This document shows, piece after piece, positions 25,190 to 35,960 of a stretch of 64,000 bases of DNA (position 1 is its first letter; the number at the start of each line of letters is the position of its first letter). This stretch comes from Pirellulaceae bacterium (GTDB lineage: Bacteria > Planctomycetota > Planctomycetia > Pirellulales > Pirellulaceae), in NCBI GenBank assembly GCA_028280445.1, contig JANQLU010000023.1, positions 62,001-126,000 on the forward strand, read 5' to 3'. Under the pieces are notes generated by a model. The model was not told where the DNA came from, searched no databases, and saw only the letters and a program-made list of their open reading frames with translations. A program made the translations under genes and the position numbers.

Positions 25190-25723
25190 TTATTCAGTCG
25201 CTTCGATTGTTGACTGTCCCGAAACCGACAAACTAAAAAGCATTTCCAAGTTGTCGATGATGGTGTTCACCGCACTTCGTTTCCAAATTGGCTTGGCACA
25301 GTCAACCAAGTCATCGGTAACAACGGCCATGATTGACGTGTCTTCGGCAGCGATCGGCGTAACACCATCGGTTGCTCGAAAGACTTCGATTTTCGGTGCA
25401 GATGTTTGCGAATCTCCCTCGACCAATACGATATCACAATTTTTCATGATCGAATCAAACTGTTGATATCTGTCGGTGCCAGAACATGCAACATCTTGTG
25501 GCCAAAAAACTGCATTCATCCCGGGGGTTAACATGCCAACAGCCATGGATCCTGCCTGGCGATGAAGAAACGAGTCTTTTCCCGGCGTATCTAGTTCGTG
25601 CCGATGATGTGTGTGCTTGATCGTTCCAACAAGGTACCCTCGACGGGTTAACTCGGAAACTAATTCGACGATCAACGTCGTCTTACCACTGTTTTTTCGA
25701 CCAATAATATGTATGCGTTTCAT
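25190..25723 (-). CDS. mobB: MobB, molybdopterin-guanine dinucleotide biosynthesis adaptor
   Basis: The ATG at 25721-25723 begins MKRIHIIGRKNSGKTTLIVE, a P-loop (GRKNSGKTT) typical of MobB. It is followed by GTIKHTHHRHELDTPGKDSF and later IVLVEGDSQTSAPKIEVFR, both family motifs. The product of 177 residues fits the family's usual length. MobB is a GTP-binding protein that assists attachment of GMP to molybdopterin. It sits 60 bp after actF on the same strand and faces the nxr operon, whose alpha subunit needs the bis-MGD cofactor. An upstream in-frame start at 25774 would overlap actF-proximal DNA and is not favoured. Confidence 0.93.
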   Translation of the reverse strand: MKRIHIIGRKNSGKTTLIVELVSELTRRGYLVGTIKHTHHRHELDTPGKDSFLHRQAGSMAVGMLTPGMNAVFWPQDVACSGTDRYQQFDSIMKNCDIVLVEGDSQTSAPKIEVFRATDGVTPIAAEDTSIMAVVTDDLVDCAKPIWKRSAVNTIIDNLEMLFSLSVSGQSTIEATE

Positions 25724-25783
25724 GTGTTGGCACCGATGGACGTTGGCGAGACAAATGAACCACTGCAAAACCATCTAAATTCA

Positions 25784-27139
25784 TTAATACATTGCTTGAC
25801 GAGACAACGATTCGTTGATTCTGGGATCGCCCACCGCAAACAAATTCGCGCGAGTCGCGATCCACCATGCAGCAAGACAATATATGCTAATGACAAAAAC
25901 CGCGGTTCCAATTTCAACAAAACTGATTGTCAGGTTTGGATTCGATTGAGGGATCACGATCCAGTAAAGATCGAAGTAGTGAATCACAAGTAGCCAGACC
26001 ACCCAGAAGATCATGATTTTTGAGTTTGATTTGACATGTCGCGACATAAACCCGCTGAATGGGATGAAAAAATGTGCCACCAGCAGAAAAATCGCAAGCC
26101 ATCCCCAGCTGTTGGTATAACCCGTTGCAGTGGACATACCACGGTTGACCAACCATCCGGTTGTCTCGGGCATGTTGGCATACCATAACAACATGTACTG
26201 ACTGAATCCGATATATGCCCAGAAGAAAACAAATGCAAAAAGCAATCTGCCCAGGTCGCGTTGAACCTCGTCGGAAAATACCGAAGGCACAATTTGAAAA
26301 CGTTTCAGTAACAACACGATCAACAACAGCGACGCCAATCCCGCTACGGCACAACCTGAAAAGTAATAGACTCCAAAAATCGTGCTATACCATGCTGGAT
26401 CAAGTGACATCAACAAATCAAAAGCGCCTAACGTCAGCGAGAATCCAAACAAGATGGTTGCAATCCCAGACCACCATTCCATTTTGCGAGTCAAATTGAC
26501 ATCTCCGCTGCGATCCTGCATGACCGAACAACGATAATAAAACACACCCAACCCAATCCAAATTGCAAACAACACTCCCCAGGTGATCAAGAATCGGGAA
26601 CGGTTTAAAAATGGCTTGGAAACCGAATGCTCACGCTCTCCATGCGTTTGATCAGATCCGTTGGTTTTCTTGTTGGCGGATTCAGAAACTAAACTCACAG
26701 TATGGTTCTGCGGGACTGCAGATTCCAGATTCGCATGCGACGCTGAGGTTGTTGTTGTGGACTGCGACCAGCTGTAAATCAGGCCATCTCCGTTCCAAAC
26801 CGACCAGGCGACAGGTAGAAACAGCAAACCTGTCACCAAAATGTTCAGGCAAAGTACTTCTGAAAAACGACGCACAACAACGGACCATCCTGCCCGCATC
26901 AGATGTTGAACCAGAACAAAAAAAAGTGACCCCAGAGAAATACTGAGTACAAACGCAAATGCCACAAGATAGCCTTGCATGAACCGCTGCATAGAATTTT
27001 CAACAAACAAACTATTGATAAATGCGGCGACTGCACCGACCAGCGCGATTCCGACCAGGATCATTGTCAAGTTACCTGTTAATTTCAACCGGCAATTGGC
27101 GAGGTCGCTCAACGCAATGTCGTTGGATTGATTGTTCAC
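25784..27139 (-). CDS. actF: Alternative complex III subunit ActF (membrane protein)
   Basis: It encodes 451 residues with about ten predicted transmembrane helices, for example MILVGIALVGAVAAFINSLF, FAFVLSISLGSLFFVLVQHL and LLLIVLLLKRF. The pattern, including the GSLFFVLVQHLMRAGWS segment and FSQYMLLWYANMPETTGW, matches ActF, the last large membrane subunit of the quinol:cytochrome c oxidoreductase called alternative complex III. The GTG start has a GGAAG ribosome binding site. It is the sixth act gene in the usual order, 21 bp after actE. A polar insert (about residues 125-190) breaks the hydrophobic pattern. Confidence 0.9.
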   Translation of the reverse strand: MNNQSNDIALSDLANCRLKLTGNLTMILVGIALVGAVAAFINSLFVENSMQRFMQGYLVAFAFVLSISLGSLFFVLVQHLMRAGWSVVVRRFSEVLCLNILVTGLLFLPVAWSVWNGDGLIYSWSQSTTTTSASHANLESAVPQNHTVSLVSESANKKTNGSDQTHGEREHSVSKPFLNRSRFLITWGVLFAIWIGLGVFYYRCSVMQDRSGDVNLTRKMEWWSGIATILFGFSLTLGAFDLLMSLDPAWYSTIFGVYYFSGCAVAGLASLLLIVLLLKRFQIVPSVFSDEVQRDLGRLLFAFVFFWAYIGFSQYMLLWYANMPETTGWLVNRGMSTATGYTNSWGWLAIFLLVAHFFIPFSGFMSRHVKSNSKIMIFWVVWLLVIHYFDLYWIVIPQSNPNLTISFVEIGTAVFVISIYCLAAWWIATRANLFAVGDPRINESLSRQAMY

Positions 27140-27160
27140 AACTACACTTCCATCAAAATT

Positions 27161-27898
27161 TCACTTCGCTGTTTTCGTTTTTTTTTCGACGCTGGCAACA
27201 GGCTGACTGGCTTGCAACTGTTTGAGGTAGGCTACGATTGCCCAACGATCTTCGACGCTGATCTGTGTTTTATATCCTGGCATGTTGCGAACGCCGTCAC
27301 CTATCGCTTGAAAAATCTGTCCGGCGGGACGATCGCGAATCTCTTGTGTCAGCAAATTGGTTGGTGGAACCCATTTTGTCTCTTTGAGTGTTAATGCGCG
27401 TTGATGTAAAAGTCCGCTTCCAGCACCATTTGAGTCATGACATACAACACAGAAAATATCGTATCTTTCGCGCCCCCGCGCAAGTAATTTGTTGTCAACT
27501 TTGACACGACCCGGTACGGAATCAAAAAACTCAATCATTTCGGCTGCCCCTTTTCGAACCGTGTGATAGCCGCGGTAGTAATGGTCGTCTTGCTTCAAAT
27601 GTCCCCGTGCAACCGTGCCAGCGATTGGAGCGCGTGCGGCCCGCCCATCGTCAAACAGAGTTGACGGTTGCTGCGCTCGAAATCCGGGTTGCAGATCCAT
27701 ATCCTGAATGTAGTGAATCTTTGGCTGTGTCGAATAACTGTTTCGTTTTTTATAAATCAGATAAAGCGGAATCCAGGTTCCAATGATGACAACGATCAAA
27801 CCTGCCACCATCCACCACGGTGGTTTTCGTAAACGAAGCTCACGCCGCAAACGCCCAGGCGTTGGAATCGGAAATTGCTCTTGTTGGTATTCAGTCAT
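27161..27898 (-). CDS. actE: Alternative complex III subunit ActE (monoheme cytochrome c)
   Basis: It encodes 245 residues with one transmembrane anchor near the N-terminus (PPWWMVAGLIVVIIGTWIPL) and a cytochrome c domain with a single heme motif CVVCH (about residue 151). The axial methionine is probably in RNMPGYKTQIS. The conserved ActE-type phrases IHYIQDMDLQPGFRAQ and ARGHLKQDDHYYRG are present. It passes electrons out of the complex on the outer face of the membrane. Its start overlaps the actD stop by eight bases. Length fits the family. Confidence 0.93.
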   Translation of the reverse strand: MTEYQQEQFPIPTPGRLRRELRLRKPPWWMVAGLIVVIIGTWIPLYLIYKKRNSYSTQPKIHYIQDMDLQPGFRAQQPSTLFDDGRAARAPIAGTVARGHLKQDDHYYRGYHTVRKGAAEMIEFFDSVPGRVKVDNKLLARGRERYDIFCVVCHDSNGAGSGLLHQRALTLKETKWVPPTNLLTQEIRDRPAGQIFQAIGDGVRNMPGYKTQISVEDRWAIVAYLKQLQASQPVASVEKKTKTAK

Positions 27899-28460
27899 CG
27901 GTGACCACCTCTACAGCAGAAGCACCTAACGAATTCAAAAAATTTTGTGTTTCGTCGACTTCGAATTTCGGGTCGTCTGCTTCAATGACAATAAAAAAAC
28001 GATCTGCCGTTACCCGTCGAAATCGATCACTTTGAAACAGTGGGTTGTGAAGCATCGGAAGTTTGTTCAAGCCAAGCATTCCCAATAGCGTTCCAATTGC
28101 CGCGAACAAAACTGTCAGTTCGAACAGAATCGGGATATTGGCAGGCAGACTGAACAATGGCTTGCCACTGACCAGGTATTCGTACCCCTGGAACGGTGTT
28201 GGAACTCCGGTCACTGTCTTGGCATTGATCCACCAAACCAGCAACAGACCAACCAACAGTCCTACAATGCCGTGAACCAAAGTAATCCAGGGCAGGATGG
28301 TCGGTCGAAGGCCCATGGGTACATTGATACCGTGAATCGGCATCGGGCTGTGGACATCCCAATGTAAATACCCTTCGTCTCGAACGGATTCCGCAGCTTT
28401 GACAATTGCGCCAACGTCCTCGAACTCTGCGATCATTGCAAATGGCTTGATGTCGGTCAT
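27891..28460 (-). CDS. actD: Alternative complex III subunit ActD (DUF3341)
   Basis: It encodes 189 residues. Segments FAMIAEFEDVGAIVKAAESV, RDEGYLHWDVHSPMPIHG and LPMLHNPLFQSDRFRRVTAD are typical of ActD. Two transmembrane helices are visible (VHGIVGLLVGLLLVWWINAK and IPILFELTVLFAAIGTLLGM). Start and stop are coupled to its neighbours: the ATG overlaps the actC stop as TAATG, and the stop overlaps the actE start. It is a membrane subunit without cofactors. Confidence 0.94.
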   Translation of the reverse strand: MTDIKPFAMIAEFEDVGAIVKAAESVRDEGYLHWDVHSPMPIHGINVPMGLRPTILPWITLVHGIVGLLVGLLLVWWINAKTVTGVPTPFQGYEYLVSGKPLFSLPANIPILFELTVLFAAIGTLLGMLGLNKLPMLHNPLFQSDRFRRVTADRFFIVIEADDPKFEVDETQNFLNSLGASAVEVVTDD

Positions 28461-29932
28461 TATGTCCACCAATGTCCTTTCCGTTGTTCCCGAGGAGTGT
28501 CCGGATCGGGTTGATAATCGGAACGCTTATGAACATCCGTATGCGCTTGTGGCATTACCGTTTTGACTTCGGCCATCGCCACCATGGGCAGGAACCGGCA
28601 GAAAAGTAAAAACAATGTAAAAAACAGGCCAAAACTACCGAGCAACATTCCGAGGTCCGTCCAAGTTGGAACAAAAGCTGCCCAGCTCGATGGCAAATAG
28701 TCGCGACTGAGTGATGTCACCACGATCACGAAACGCTCAAACCACATTCCGACATTGACAAATATTGCGACGATAAAAACCAGCCAAACATTTTGTCTGA
28801 CCGATCGAATCCACAGGAATTGAGGCGCGACAATATTGCAAAACACCATGACAAAAAACGCCCACCAGTAAGGCCCGAGAGGCCGATTCATGAATACAAA
28901 TTGTTCGTAGTGGTGGCCGCTGTACCACGCCGTAAAGAATTCGACCGAATAGGCATATGCGACGATCAATCCAGTACCCAACATGATCTTGGCCATGTTT
29001 TCAATGTGTCGGGGCGTGATCAAATCTTTCAAACCAAACCACTGTCGACACGGAATCGCCAACGTCAAAACCATCGCAAACCCGCCGAACACAGCGCCTG
29101 CTACAAAGTAGGGAGGAAAGATCGTGGTGTGCCAGCCTGGTATCAATGACGTCGCGAAATCAAAAGACACTACGCTGTGAACACTCAATACCAAAGGCGT
29201 GGCCAAAGCGGCAAGTAACAAATAGGCACGTTCAAATCGCAACCAATGGCGATTGGAACCTGTCCAACCAAGCGCAAAAAAGCCATAAACCATCTGCGCG
29301 AATCGTCCTTTAGCACGATCACGCAAGGTCGCCAGATCCGGAATCATTCCCATATACCAAAACAACAATGAAACGGTTGCGTAAGTGCCGATGGCAAATA
29401 AATCCCATAGCAACGGGCTGCGCGCCTGCGGCCAGACCGCTTGTGTGGTTGGAATGGGCGCAAGCCACATCACCAACCAGATTCGGCCCACATGAATGGC
29501 TGGAAACAATCCGGCACAGATGACTGCAAAAATGGTCATTGCTTCGGCAAATCGGTTGATTCCAGTTCGCCAGTTTTGTCTCAACAAAAACAAAATGGCG
29601 GAAATCAACGTACCAGCATGCCCAATACCGACCCAAAAAACAAAATTGATGATTGGGAATCCCCAACTCACCGTGTTGTTGTTGCCCCAAACGCCAACTC
29701 CAGTTGTCAGAAGGTAAATTAACGTCACAACTAACAATGACAAAAGTGCCAGGGAAATAGAAAACGCGATGTACCAGGCTTTCGGAGTCTTTCGTAAAGT
29801 GATTTCTGTCACTCGGTCCGTGACTGTTGTGAAATCATTGTCGCCGAGAACCAATGGAACGCGCTCACGCGGATCGTTTTCCTGTGTTACTCGCTCACCA
29901 GCTGCAATGGCTTGAGAAGCATCAATGGCCAT
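28460..29932 (-). CDS. actC: Alternative complex III subunit ActC (NrfD-like quinol-binding subunit)
   Basis: The start [15 protein letters not shown] overlaps the end of actB by 11 bases. The protein has about 490 residues and about ten transmembrane helices, an NrfD/PsrC-like membrane subunit that holds the quinol site. Supporting segments are [59 protein letters not shown] and [13 protein letters not shown]-like loops (read as [16 protein letters not shown]). A longer reading from 30034 would run antiparallel inside actB coding and is not favoured. Confidence 0.95.
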   Translation of the reverse strand: MAIDASQAIAAGERVTQENDPRERVPLVLGDNDFTTVTDRVTEITLRKTPKAWYIAFSISLALLSLLVVTLIYLLTTGVGVWGNNNTVSWGFPIINFVFWVGIGHAGTLISAILFLLRQNWRTGINRFAEAMTIFAVICAGLFPAIHVGRIWLVMWLAPIPTTQAVWPQARSPLLWDLFAIGTYATVSLLFWYMGMIPDLATLRDRAKGRFAQMVYGFFALGWTGSNRHWLRFERAYLLLAALATPLVLSVHSVVSFDFATSLIPGWHTTIFPPYFVAGAVFGGFAMVLTLAIPCRQWFGLKDLITPRHIENMAKIMLGTGLIVAYAYSVEFFTAWYSGHHYEQFVFMNRPLGPYWWAFFVMVFCNIVAPQFLWIRSVRQNVWLVFIVAIFVNVGMWFERFVIVVTSLSRDYLPSSWAAFVPTWTDLGMLLGSFGLFFTLFLLFCRFLPMVAMAEVKTVMPQAHTDVHKRSDYQPDPDTPREQRKGHWWT

Positions 29933-32900
29933 GGCTCGCCTCCGTCGATTCGTCATTGTTTTCAATGTTGCGAACTTTTGCCAAATACCGGGTGCGGGGT
30001 TTGATATTCGTCTCCTCGAGCATGGAATACGCACGCGCGTCCTGGTGAGCTTTACAAACCGCTGAAGATGTTTGATTCAAATCACCAAAACGAATCGCTT
30101 GTGTCGGGCAGGCCTGTTGACAAGCTGTAACCACTTCACCATCCAACAACTCCGGTTTGACGCGTTCACCCTGGGCGTGTTCATTCCGCGCTTTGATACG
30201 CGCAGCACTGATTCGTTGAACACAATAAGTACATTTTTCCATCACCCCCCGCATCCGAACTGAAACTTCTGGATTGAAAAGCATCTGCTCCAATTCGGTG
30301 AGCTCTTTGCTGGTTTGCTGATCAGGAATATCGAGCCAGGGTTTGGCGGGAGTTTTTGGGTTGGACGCGTGATAGTCGAAATAATTGAAACGCCGAACTT
30401 TGTAAGGGCAATTGTTTGCACAATATCTCGTGCCGACACATCGGTTATAAACCATGGCATTCAGTCCCTCTGTGTCATGTACCGTTGCGGCCACCGGACA
30501 GACTTGTTCGCAAGGGGCATCTTCACAATGCGCACACGCCATCGGTACATGAACGACATCTGGTGATTCAACATCACCTTTGAAATAGCGGTCAATCCTC
30601 AACCAGTGCATCTCACGGCTTTGCAAAACATTTGCTTTACCAACGATCGGAATATTGTTTTCGGATTGGCAGGCAACCACGCACGCATTACAACCGACGC
30701 ATGCATTGAGGTCGATCGACATGCCCCAAGAATGTGGTGAATTGAATTTAGCAGGTGGATCAAACAGCGGAGCCGCCTGGGGTACATGAAACCCCGAGTG
30801 GACTTGATGAGGATCCTGCCGATGTTTTGTCAAAGTAGTCTCGCGGACCAGCAGCCCGGGCTGCGCTGGCTCGCCAATGCGTTTCGCACGCCCCGATTTT
30901 CCAACGGTGTCGATGAGATGATGTTCCTGAGTCAACGCAAGTTTGTGATGTTCGCGCTGTGGAGTTATCTGAGCGCGGGTTACCACGTCAAAATCTTTTG
31001 ATGTTCGGATGGTATAAACATCAGCCCCGACGTCGGTCCCCAAATGTCCTGTTTTACGTCCATATCCCAGATGCAACGTCATCGAACCCGGTGCTTGTCC
31101 AGGTTGAATCAGAACTGGAATACGTTGTATTTCAAATTCACTCTCCGTTTTGATTGAAATAACATCGCCGTTGTTCAACTCATGACGCTTGGCGTCAGCC
31201 TGAGAAATCAATGCAGCATTATCCCAAGTCAATTTGGTCAACGGATCTGGCAATTCCTGCAACCAACCGTTGTTTGCAAATCGTCCATCGTAGGTCGATG
31301 CATCGGGAACAAAACAAATTTCAAAATCGTGATGATGTTTTTCACCGACATTGTCTTGGCTGTTTTGTTTCGCAACCAAAGAATCCAAACTTTGTTGCAC
31401 GGCAACATTGGAGCCAGATTTCTTGCTGAGTTTCGAGAGATCGACCAATGGGAATTGCGTTCCAGGCAACGCTCCATCATGCAGCAGTTGATTCCATTTC
31501 TTTTCCTGTTCAACTCCCAACTGCTTTGCAGTCTCACGAATGAGTTTTAATCCATCTTTGACTGGATTCCCGATGGCCAGAGACAACATTTCAATTTGTG
31601 AAATGCCGTCAAACAGCGGATAAATAATTGGCTGTCCGACACCGTATGTACCATCCCACGCACGACCGTCATTCCACGCTTCCAAATAGTGTGACTCCGG
31701 GGCATGCCAGGTACACTGTTGCGCGGTTTCGTTGTCAAACAAACCAAGATAAACAGACGTCAGACGACGCTGATTTTGCAATTCCAGCCGTAAGTCAGAA
31801 GGTGCATCGTAAACGGGATTGCCGTCTAAAATCAGTAAAGTGTCAACGGATTTGTTTCGCAACGCGCCCGCGAGAACAGCAATGGACTCGACACTGGAAT
31901 TATTTTCCGCCAATGGCTCTTGAGTGTAATGAACGGTTGTGCCAACACTTCCGAGAAATTGATTGATCGTGTGAACAATCGCATGAATTTCAACCGGTTG
32001 AGAAGGTCCGGCAACGAGAAGACTCGCAGCACCCAAGCGTTTCAACTCCTTGCCCAATTGGTGAACATGTTCCTTCAATTGCGAATCTAGATCCACCAGA
32101 GCGTTTTCGAGCTCGATCCCGATTTCGGCAGCGATTGTTTTCAGCAACGCTGACATTTGTGATGGTGCAACAGGAATCCGGACATCACCAGCAGCACCTG
32201 TCACTGAATAACTCGATTCAAATGACCACATCCGGCTGTAGTTTTTCGAATCGGGATTTCGCCCGGCTGCCCAATCGTGACACCATTTTTGATGGCCAGG
32301 ATGCAAACCCAGTAAATCCGCATCCAGACAGACAATGGTTTTGGATTTTTGCAAATCAAATTGCGGTCGCAACACACGGCCAAACGCCTGCTTCGTACCG
32401 GCAAATTCGTTGTCACGATTGATCGGCTGATAAACATGCCATTGAGCATTGGGAAATTTCAATTGAAATTCGCGGCGGAGACGATCAAACGTAGGGCTAC
32501 TTTGGCTCTGAGCTAGAACATGAAATCCACGTCCGCCCGTTTTTCGAAGTGACGCGTATTTTGATTTAATCGTGTTCTCAAATATCTCCCGCGAGTTCTG
32601 TGACGGCTTCTCTGGTTTTGAATCGTGACCGTCAACATCTGGCGCATTTTGCGGTCGATAAATATAGCCGCGTGTGCGATCGGGGTCATACATTTCCAGG
32701 ACGCTCGCCTGAGCGAATACACCCGACGCACCATTTGAAAATGGGTGTTGTTTGTTTCCCTCGATTTTGATGGGGCGACCATCCTGGCTTTTGACCAGAA
32801 CTCCTGTTGCCACTCCTCCCAATTCAAATTGAGACGCAAAATATTCGGGGACGCCTGGCAAGAATCCTTCGGTTCGTTCTGATTGCGGACATACCGTTTG

Positions 32901-33134
32901 CTCGGGCCAACGACGGCAACCCGAAATCCCTGCTCCGGCAAGTGCAATCGAAGCGGCCATCAGTTGTGTAAATCGGCGTCGACTCAAACTTGACAACGCC
33001 ATGTGAGGCCCCTCAGGAAACTCTTGTTGCATCTGCTCCAGAGCGTCCGGAGTTTCCGACAACTCGCTAATGCTTCTCCAAAAACGATCGGCTGTAGCTT
33101 GATTTTCAAATTGTTTTTGAGTTAGCGGTGACAT
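29922..33134 (-). CDS. actB: Alternative complex III subunit ActB (molybdopterin-oxidoreductase-like plus iron-sulfur domain)
   Basis: It encodes about 1070 residues. The N-terminus has the ActB-type phrase [17 protein letters not shown] and a Tat-like motif [10 protein letters not shown] (51-60). Residues of about 100-800 form a molybdopterin-oxidoreductase-like domain; in this family it carries no molybdenum. About 815-1016 form an iron-sulfur domain with four cysteine groups: [35 protein letters not shown] and CTYCVQ with a later CQQAC. It carries electrons from the quinol site to the cytochromes. The start overlaps the actA stop by 13 bases. Confidence 0.96.
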   Translation of the reverse strand: MSPLTQKQFENQATADRFWRSISELSETPDALEQMQQEFPEGPHMALSSLSRRRFTQLMAASIALAGAGISGCRRWPEQTVCPQSERTEGFLPGVPEYFASQFELGGVATGVLVKSQDGRPIKIEGNKQHPFSNGASGVFAQASVLEMYDPDRTRGYIYRPQNAPDVDGHDSKPEKPSQNSREIFENTIKSKYASLRKTGGRGFHVLAQSQSSPTFDRLRREFQLKFPNAQWHVYQPINRDNEFAGTKQAFGRVLRPQFDLQKSKTIVCLDADLLGLHPGHQKWCHDWAAGRNPDSKNYSRMWSFESSYSVTGAAGDVRIPVAPSQMSALLKTIAAEIGIELENALVDLDSQLKEHVHQLGKELKRLGAASLLVAGPSQPVEIHAIVHTINQFLGSVGTTVHYTQEPLAENNSSVESIAVLAGALRNKSVDTLLILDGNPVYDAPSDLRLELQNQRRLTSVYLGLFDNETAQQCTWHAPESHYLEAWNDGRAWDGTYGVGQPIIYPLFDGISQIEMLSLAIGNPVKDGLKLIRETAKQLGVEQEKKWNQLLHDGALPGTQFPLVDLSKLSKKSGSNVAVQQSLDSLVAKQNSQDNVGEKHHHDFEICFVPDASTYDGRFANNGWLQELPDPLTKLTWDNAALISQADAKRHELNNGDVISIKTESEFEIQRIPVLIQPGQAPGSMTLHLGYGRKTGHLGTDVGADVYTIRTSKDFDVVTRAQITPQREHHKLALTQEHHLIDTVGKSGRAKRIGEPAQPGLLVRETTLTKHRQDPHQVHSGFHVPQAAPLFDPPAKFNSPHSWGMSIDLNACVGCNACVVACQSENNIPIVGKANVLQSREMHWLRIDRYFKGDVESPDVVHVPMACAHCEDAPCEQVCPVAATVHDTEGLNAMVYNRCVGTRYCANNCPYKVRRFNYFDYHASNPKTPAKPWLDIPDQQTSKELTELEQMLFNPEVSVRMRGVMEKCTYCVQRISAARIKARNEHAQGERVKPELLDGEVVTACQQACPTQAIRFGDLNQTSSAVCKAHQDARAYSMLEETNIKPRTRYLAKVRNIENNDESTEASHGH

Positions 33135-33820
33135 GTCGTGCAATTGGTTAAAAACGCGGAATTGTGAATTTGATATTCTTCCAAAAGTTCTTTTGCAATT
33201 TCGGCTTGCGTTTTGTTGATTTGTGTCGCGGCCCAATCCATGTTGGTGATTTCAGAGCGGGGTCGCAGATGCGGTGTGGGGTCGCGATGACACTCCAGAC
33301 ACCAGGCCATGGACAGCGATTTTTCCTGACGAACAACTTCCATTTGGTCGACGCGCCCGTGGCAGGTCACACAACCGATCCCGTGATTGACGTGAGCTGA
33401 ATGATCAAAGAATACGAAATCGGGTTGATCATGAATCTTCAACCATGAAATTGGTTTCCCGGTGGAAAAGCTTTCTTTGACTAGCCGGAGAGATTCCGCA
33501 TCCGATTTGATACTGGCATGGCAATTCATACAGGTCTTTGAGTCTGGAATAGCCGCATATGATGTGGATTCCACAGTCGAATGACAGTAACGACAATCCA
33601 ATTTCAAATCACCGGCGTGCAACTTGTGTGAAAATGCAACGGGTTGTTCTGGCTGATATCCGACATCGGTTGTCTCAGGAGAAATGAACAACCAGGTTAC
33701 CAGAGGCACGTAGGTCAATATTCCGATGGCCAATATCACAAGCCCTGGAACCAGGTAGTTGGCCCACCGCGGAAACAGGAATCTGGCTGACGCTGATCCA
33801 GTCGTGCTGTCTGTTGACAT
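33122..33820 (-). CDS. actA: Alternative complex III subunit ActA (pentaheme cytochrome c)
   Basis: It encodes 232 residues. One N-terminal transmembrane helix (YLVPGLVILAIGILTYVPLV) is followed by five CxxCH heme motifs: CRYCH, CMNCH, CVTCH, CLECH and CTTCH. This is the ActA pattern, with the phrase PVAFSHKLHAGDLKLDCRYC. The start has a GGAG ribosome binding site. It follows the COX3/cytochrome fusion gene by 12 bp, so that gene belongs to the same transcript. The last heme motif lies six residues from the C-terminus. Confidence 0.96.
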   Translation of the reverse strand: MSTDSTTGSASARFLFPRWANYLVPGLVILAIGILTYVPLVTWLFISPETTDVGYQPEQPVAFSHKLHAGDLKLDCRYCHSTVESTSYAAIPDSKTCMNCHASIKSDAESLRLVKESFSTGKPISWLKIHDQPDFVFFDHSAHVNHGIGCVTCHGRVDQMEVVRQEKSLSMAWCLECHRDPTPHLRPRSEITNMDWAATQINKTQAEIAKELLEEYQIHNSAFLTNCTTCHR

Positions 33821-33832
33821 CTGGTTTCTCCG

Positions 33833-35500
33833 TCATCCGATTAAAAAGAAAAGTAAAAACCACAAAACCAACCACACGATTCCAATGGACCAGAACAACA
33901 CCGTTTGTTGTGCAAGCTGAATTTGGACGGCCAAACTCAGTTGCAATTCACGACGTAATACAATCGCGGTTCCAGAACCGAATACGCACAGAAAATGAAT
34001 TGCCAATACAGCAGTCGCGGCAACAAATAACCAAGAGAGTGTCGACTGGTATCGCTTTCCGTCGAGCGTTTGCGTCGTTTGACCGAACGATCTCAACGGA
34101 CTCACGGTTGTCGTTGCAATATTGCTGGGTCCCGGAACAAGCGGCGCGGATGGCACCACCCATCGATTCAATTGAGGAGCGTTGGAAGCTGCCATTTGGT
34201 TTCCAACGGTATCGACGTAGGCCACCAGGCCGGCAATTTCTTTTTCTGTCAAAACGTCGAGCAATCCTGTCGGCATTGCTGATACTTTTGATTTGACTTG
34301 TTCGTCGATGTCTTCCTTTGGAATTGTCAGGATTTCCTTGGGCTTCAGTAGATCCGTCATCAACTCAATTTTTTCATCTGATTCCTTGACGATCAGCCCA
34401 GACACACTGCTGCCATCCATCAGCAGGAATTGATGGCTTTGAAATTTCTCACCAATCTCAGCAGAGGGCTCGAGCATATGCTGCAACAGTTTTTCGCGCG
34501 AGTACTTCAGTGCAATCTGGTCGAGTGTTGGCCCCAGTTCCTGACCTGCAACTGCAGCCATATGGCATTTGTTGCAAGTTGCTTTGACAAAAGCTTTCAT
34601 ACCGATCGATACGGACTCTTCGTTTGCCACGATCTTGAGAGATTTCAAATCTGACATTTTCCACTTGCGAACGACTTTTGCCGGCTGATTGCTGAACTGA
34701 GCTTGCAAATTGCTGAAATCCGTCGAAGAACTGGAGGCTGACAAAGATGCTTGCCCAGAAGATTGAGAATCCAGGTCTTTGAGAAACGCAACGAGATCGG
34801 CGATTTTTGATTCATCCAAAAACGGGTTGCCACCTTTGGCTGGCATAACCTTGCCCGATTTATTGGCGGGATCGTTAGCTGCCCTGCCATTGCGAATCAA
34901 CGTTGCGATTGCCCGGTCATCGGCAGTCTTCAAAAAATCGCTAGTTAGCAAGGATGGCGCGGCATTCGGAACGCCGGCTCCGGTTGGGCCATGGCAAGTC
35001 ACACAGGACATTCCAAACCATTTTTTTCCGTCGGACGCATTGCCTGCGATGGACGTTTCTGCGGCAGAATCGGAATTGCCGTTTGCCATTGGAAACTGCG
35101 AACGAACGTCCATGTATTTGGGGCTGCCAACCAACTGAGTTGTAATATTCAACAACAAAATACCGATCACAATTGCGGCGCTGCCAATTGCAATCGCCAA
35201 AAGATTTGTGGAATGCGCGATGTTTCGTTCCATCGCCGCACGACGAGATTGGACTAGAAACCACGATCCCCACGCGGCTGACACAACCGTGATCAAACCC
35301 CAGACCAGATCGGTGACATTGCCAAATTCAGTGAGGAAAGAGTGGCGATTGACGAGGAAAGCCCAGATGACAATCCCCATCGCAAAAAACTCGATCGCAA
35401 ACAGAGTAAACAAAAAGCCAACAATCGAACCGGTCTTTCGTCCACCTGACCGAGTATCGCTGGGATGATTCGTCTCGGAATGTCCTGCAGAACCACTCAT
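33833..35500 (-). CDS. COX3-like membrane protein fused with two cytochrome c domains
   Basis: It encodes 555 residues. N-terminal helices at about 26-50, 64-84 and 97-120 resemble the early helices of cytochrome oxidase subunit III (LFTLFAIEFFAMGIVIWAFL). Then come a monoheme domain with CVTCH (166-170), and a second with CNKCH (about 308-312) that continues as the Pirellula-type heme-binding domain (LLQHMLEPSAEIGEKFQ, VSGLIVKESDEKIELMTD, SAMPTGLLDVLTEKEIAGLV). Two final helices (about 485-555; VAATAVLAIHFLCVFGSG, FWSIGIVWLVLWFLLFFL) resemble the last COX3 helices. The cytochrome domains thus appear inserted into a COX3-like frame. It heads the act operon and could link the complex to a terminal oxidase (inference). 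Confidence 0.75.
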   Translation of the reverse strand: MSGSAGHSETNHPSDTRSGGRKTGSIVGFLFTLFAIEFFAMGIVIWAFLVNRHSFLTEFGNVTDLVWGLITVVSAAWGSWFLVQSRRAAMERNIAHSTNLLAIAIGSAAIVIGILLLNITTQLVGSPKYMDVRSQFPMANGNSDSAAETSIAGNASDGKKWFGMSCVTCHGPTGAGVPNAAPSLLTSDFLKTADDRAIATLIRNGRAANDPANKSGKVMPAKGGNPFLDESKIADLVAFLKDLDSQSSGQASLSASSSSTDFSNLQAQFSNQPAKVVRKWKMSDLKSLKIVANEESVSIGMKAFVKATCNKCHMAAVAGQELGPTLDQIALKYSREKLLQHMLEPSAEIGEKFQSHQFLLMDGSSVSGLIVKESDEKIELMTDLLKPKEILTIPKEDIDEQVKSKVSAMPTGLLDVLTEKEIAGLVAYVDTVGNQMAASNAPQLNRWVVPSAPLVPGPSNIATTTVSPLRSFGQTTQTLDGKRYQSTLSWLFVAATAVLAIHFLCVFGSGTAIVLRRELQLSLAVQIQLAQQTVLFWSIGIVWLVLWFLLFFLIG

Positions 35501-35685
35501 AACTTCGATCTGCTTTTGTTGCACAACCAATTTGCAGCGTATCTGTCCCAAAAAAGGGCCGAATACACCGAAAAAACCGCCGCAAACAGAAAACAAAGAT
35601 AAAATACTCTTTTATTCTTGAATTTGCAAGATGGTAATGCTAAAACATTTCAAGGAAAATTTGCCTCTTTCTGGAGCGCGATGAA

Positions 35686-35853
35686 ATGGCAACACTGCAA
35701 TCGAACGAACGCAACGTGATTACCGTTGGTCTGATTGGGCTCAACGCGATTCTTGTCGGTATTTTGGTATATGCCACCTGGAAATCCGGCACCCAATACA
35801 CCCCAGCGAAGATCGAAAATTTTGTTCAGGAGCAATCCGAAAACAGCCGGTAG
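35686..35853 (+). CDS. 55-residue membrane protein
   Basis: The ATG at 35686 has a GGAG ribosome binding site and the frame has a well-formed membrane protein: a short polar start (ATLQSNERN), one helix (VITVGLIGLNAILVGILVYA) and a polar tail ending VQEQSENSR. It lies between the divergent act operon and the convergent Rrf2 gene and is transcribed on its own. No family was recognised. It may be a small subunit of the respiratory complexes; this is inference from location. Confidence 0.6.
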   Translation: MATLQSNERNVITVGLIGLNAILVGILVYATWKSGTQYTPAKIENFVQEQSENSR

Positions 35854-35960
35854 GGTCGCACCAACAACCAACTTGAATGGACCATTTAGACTTAGACCAC
35901 GTCATGTTGGGCAAACCGAGCCATTGCTGGGAGCGGGCTAAAAATCGCAAGAAGCGGATG

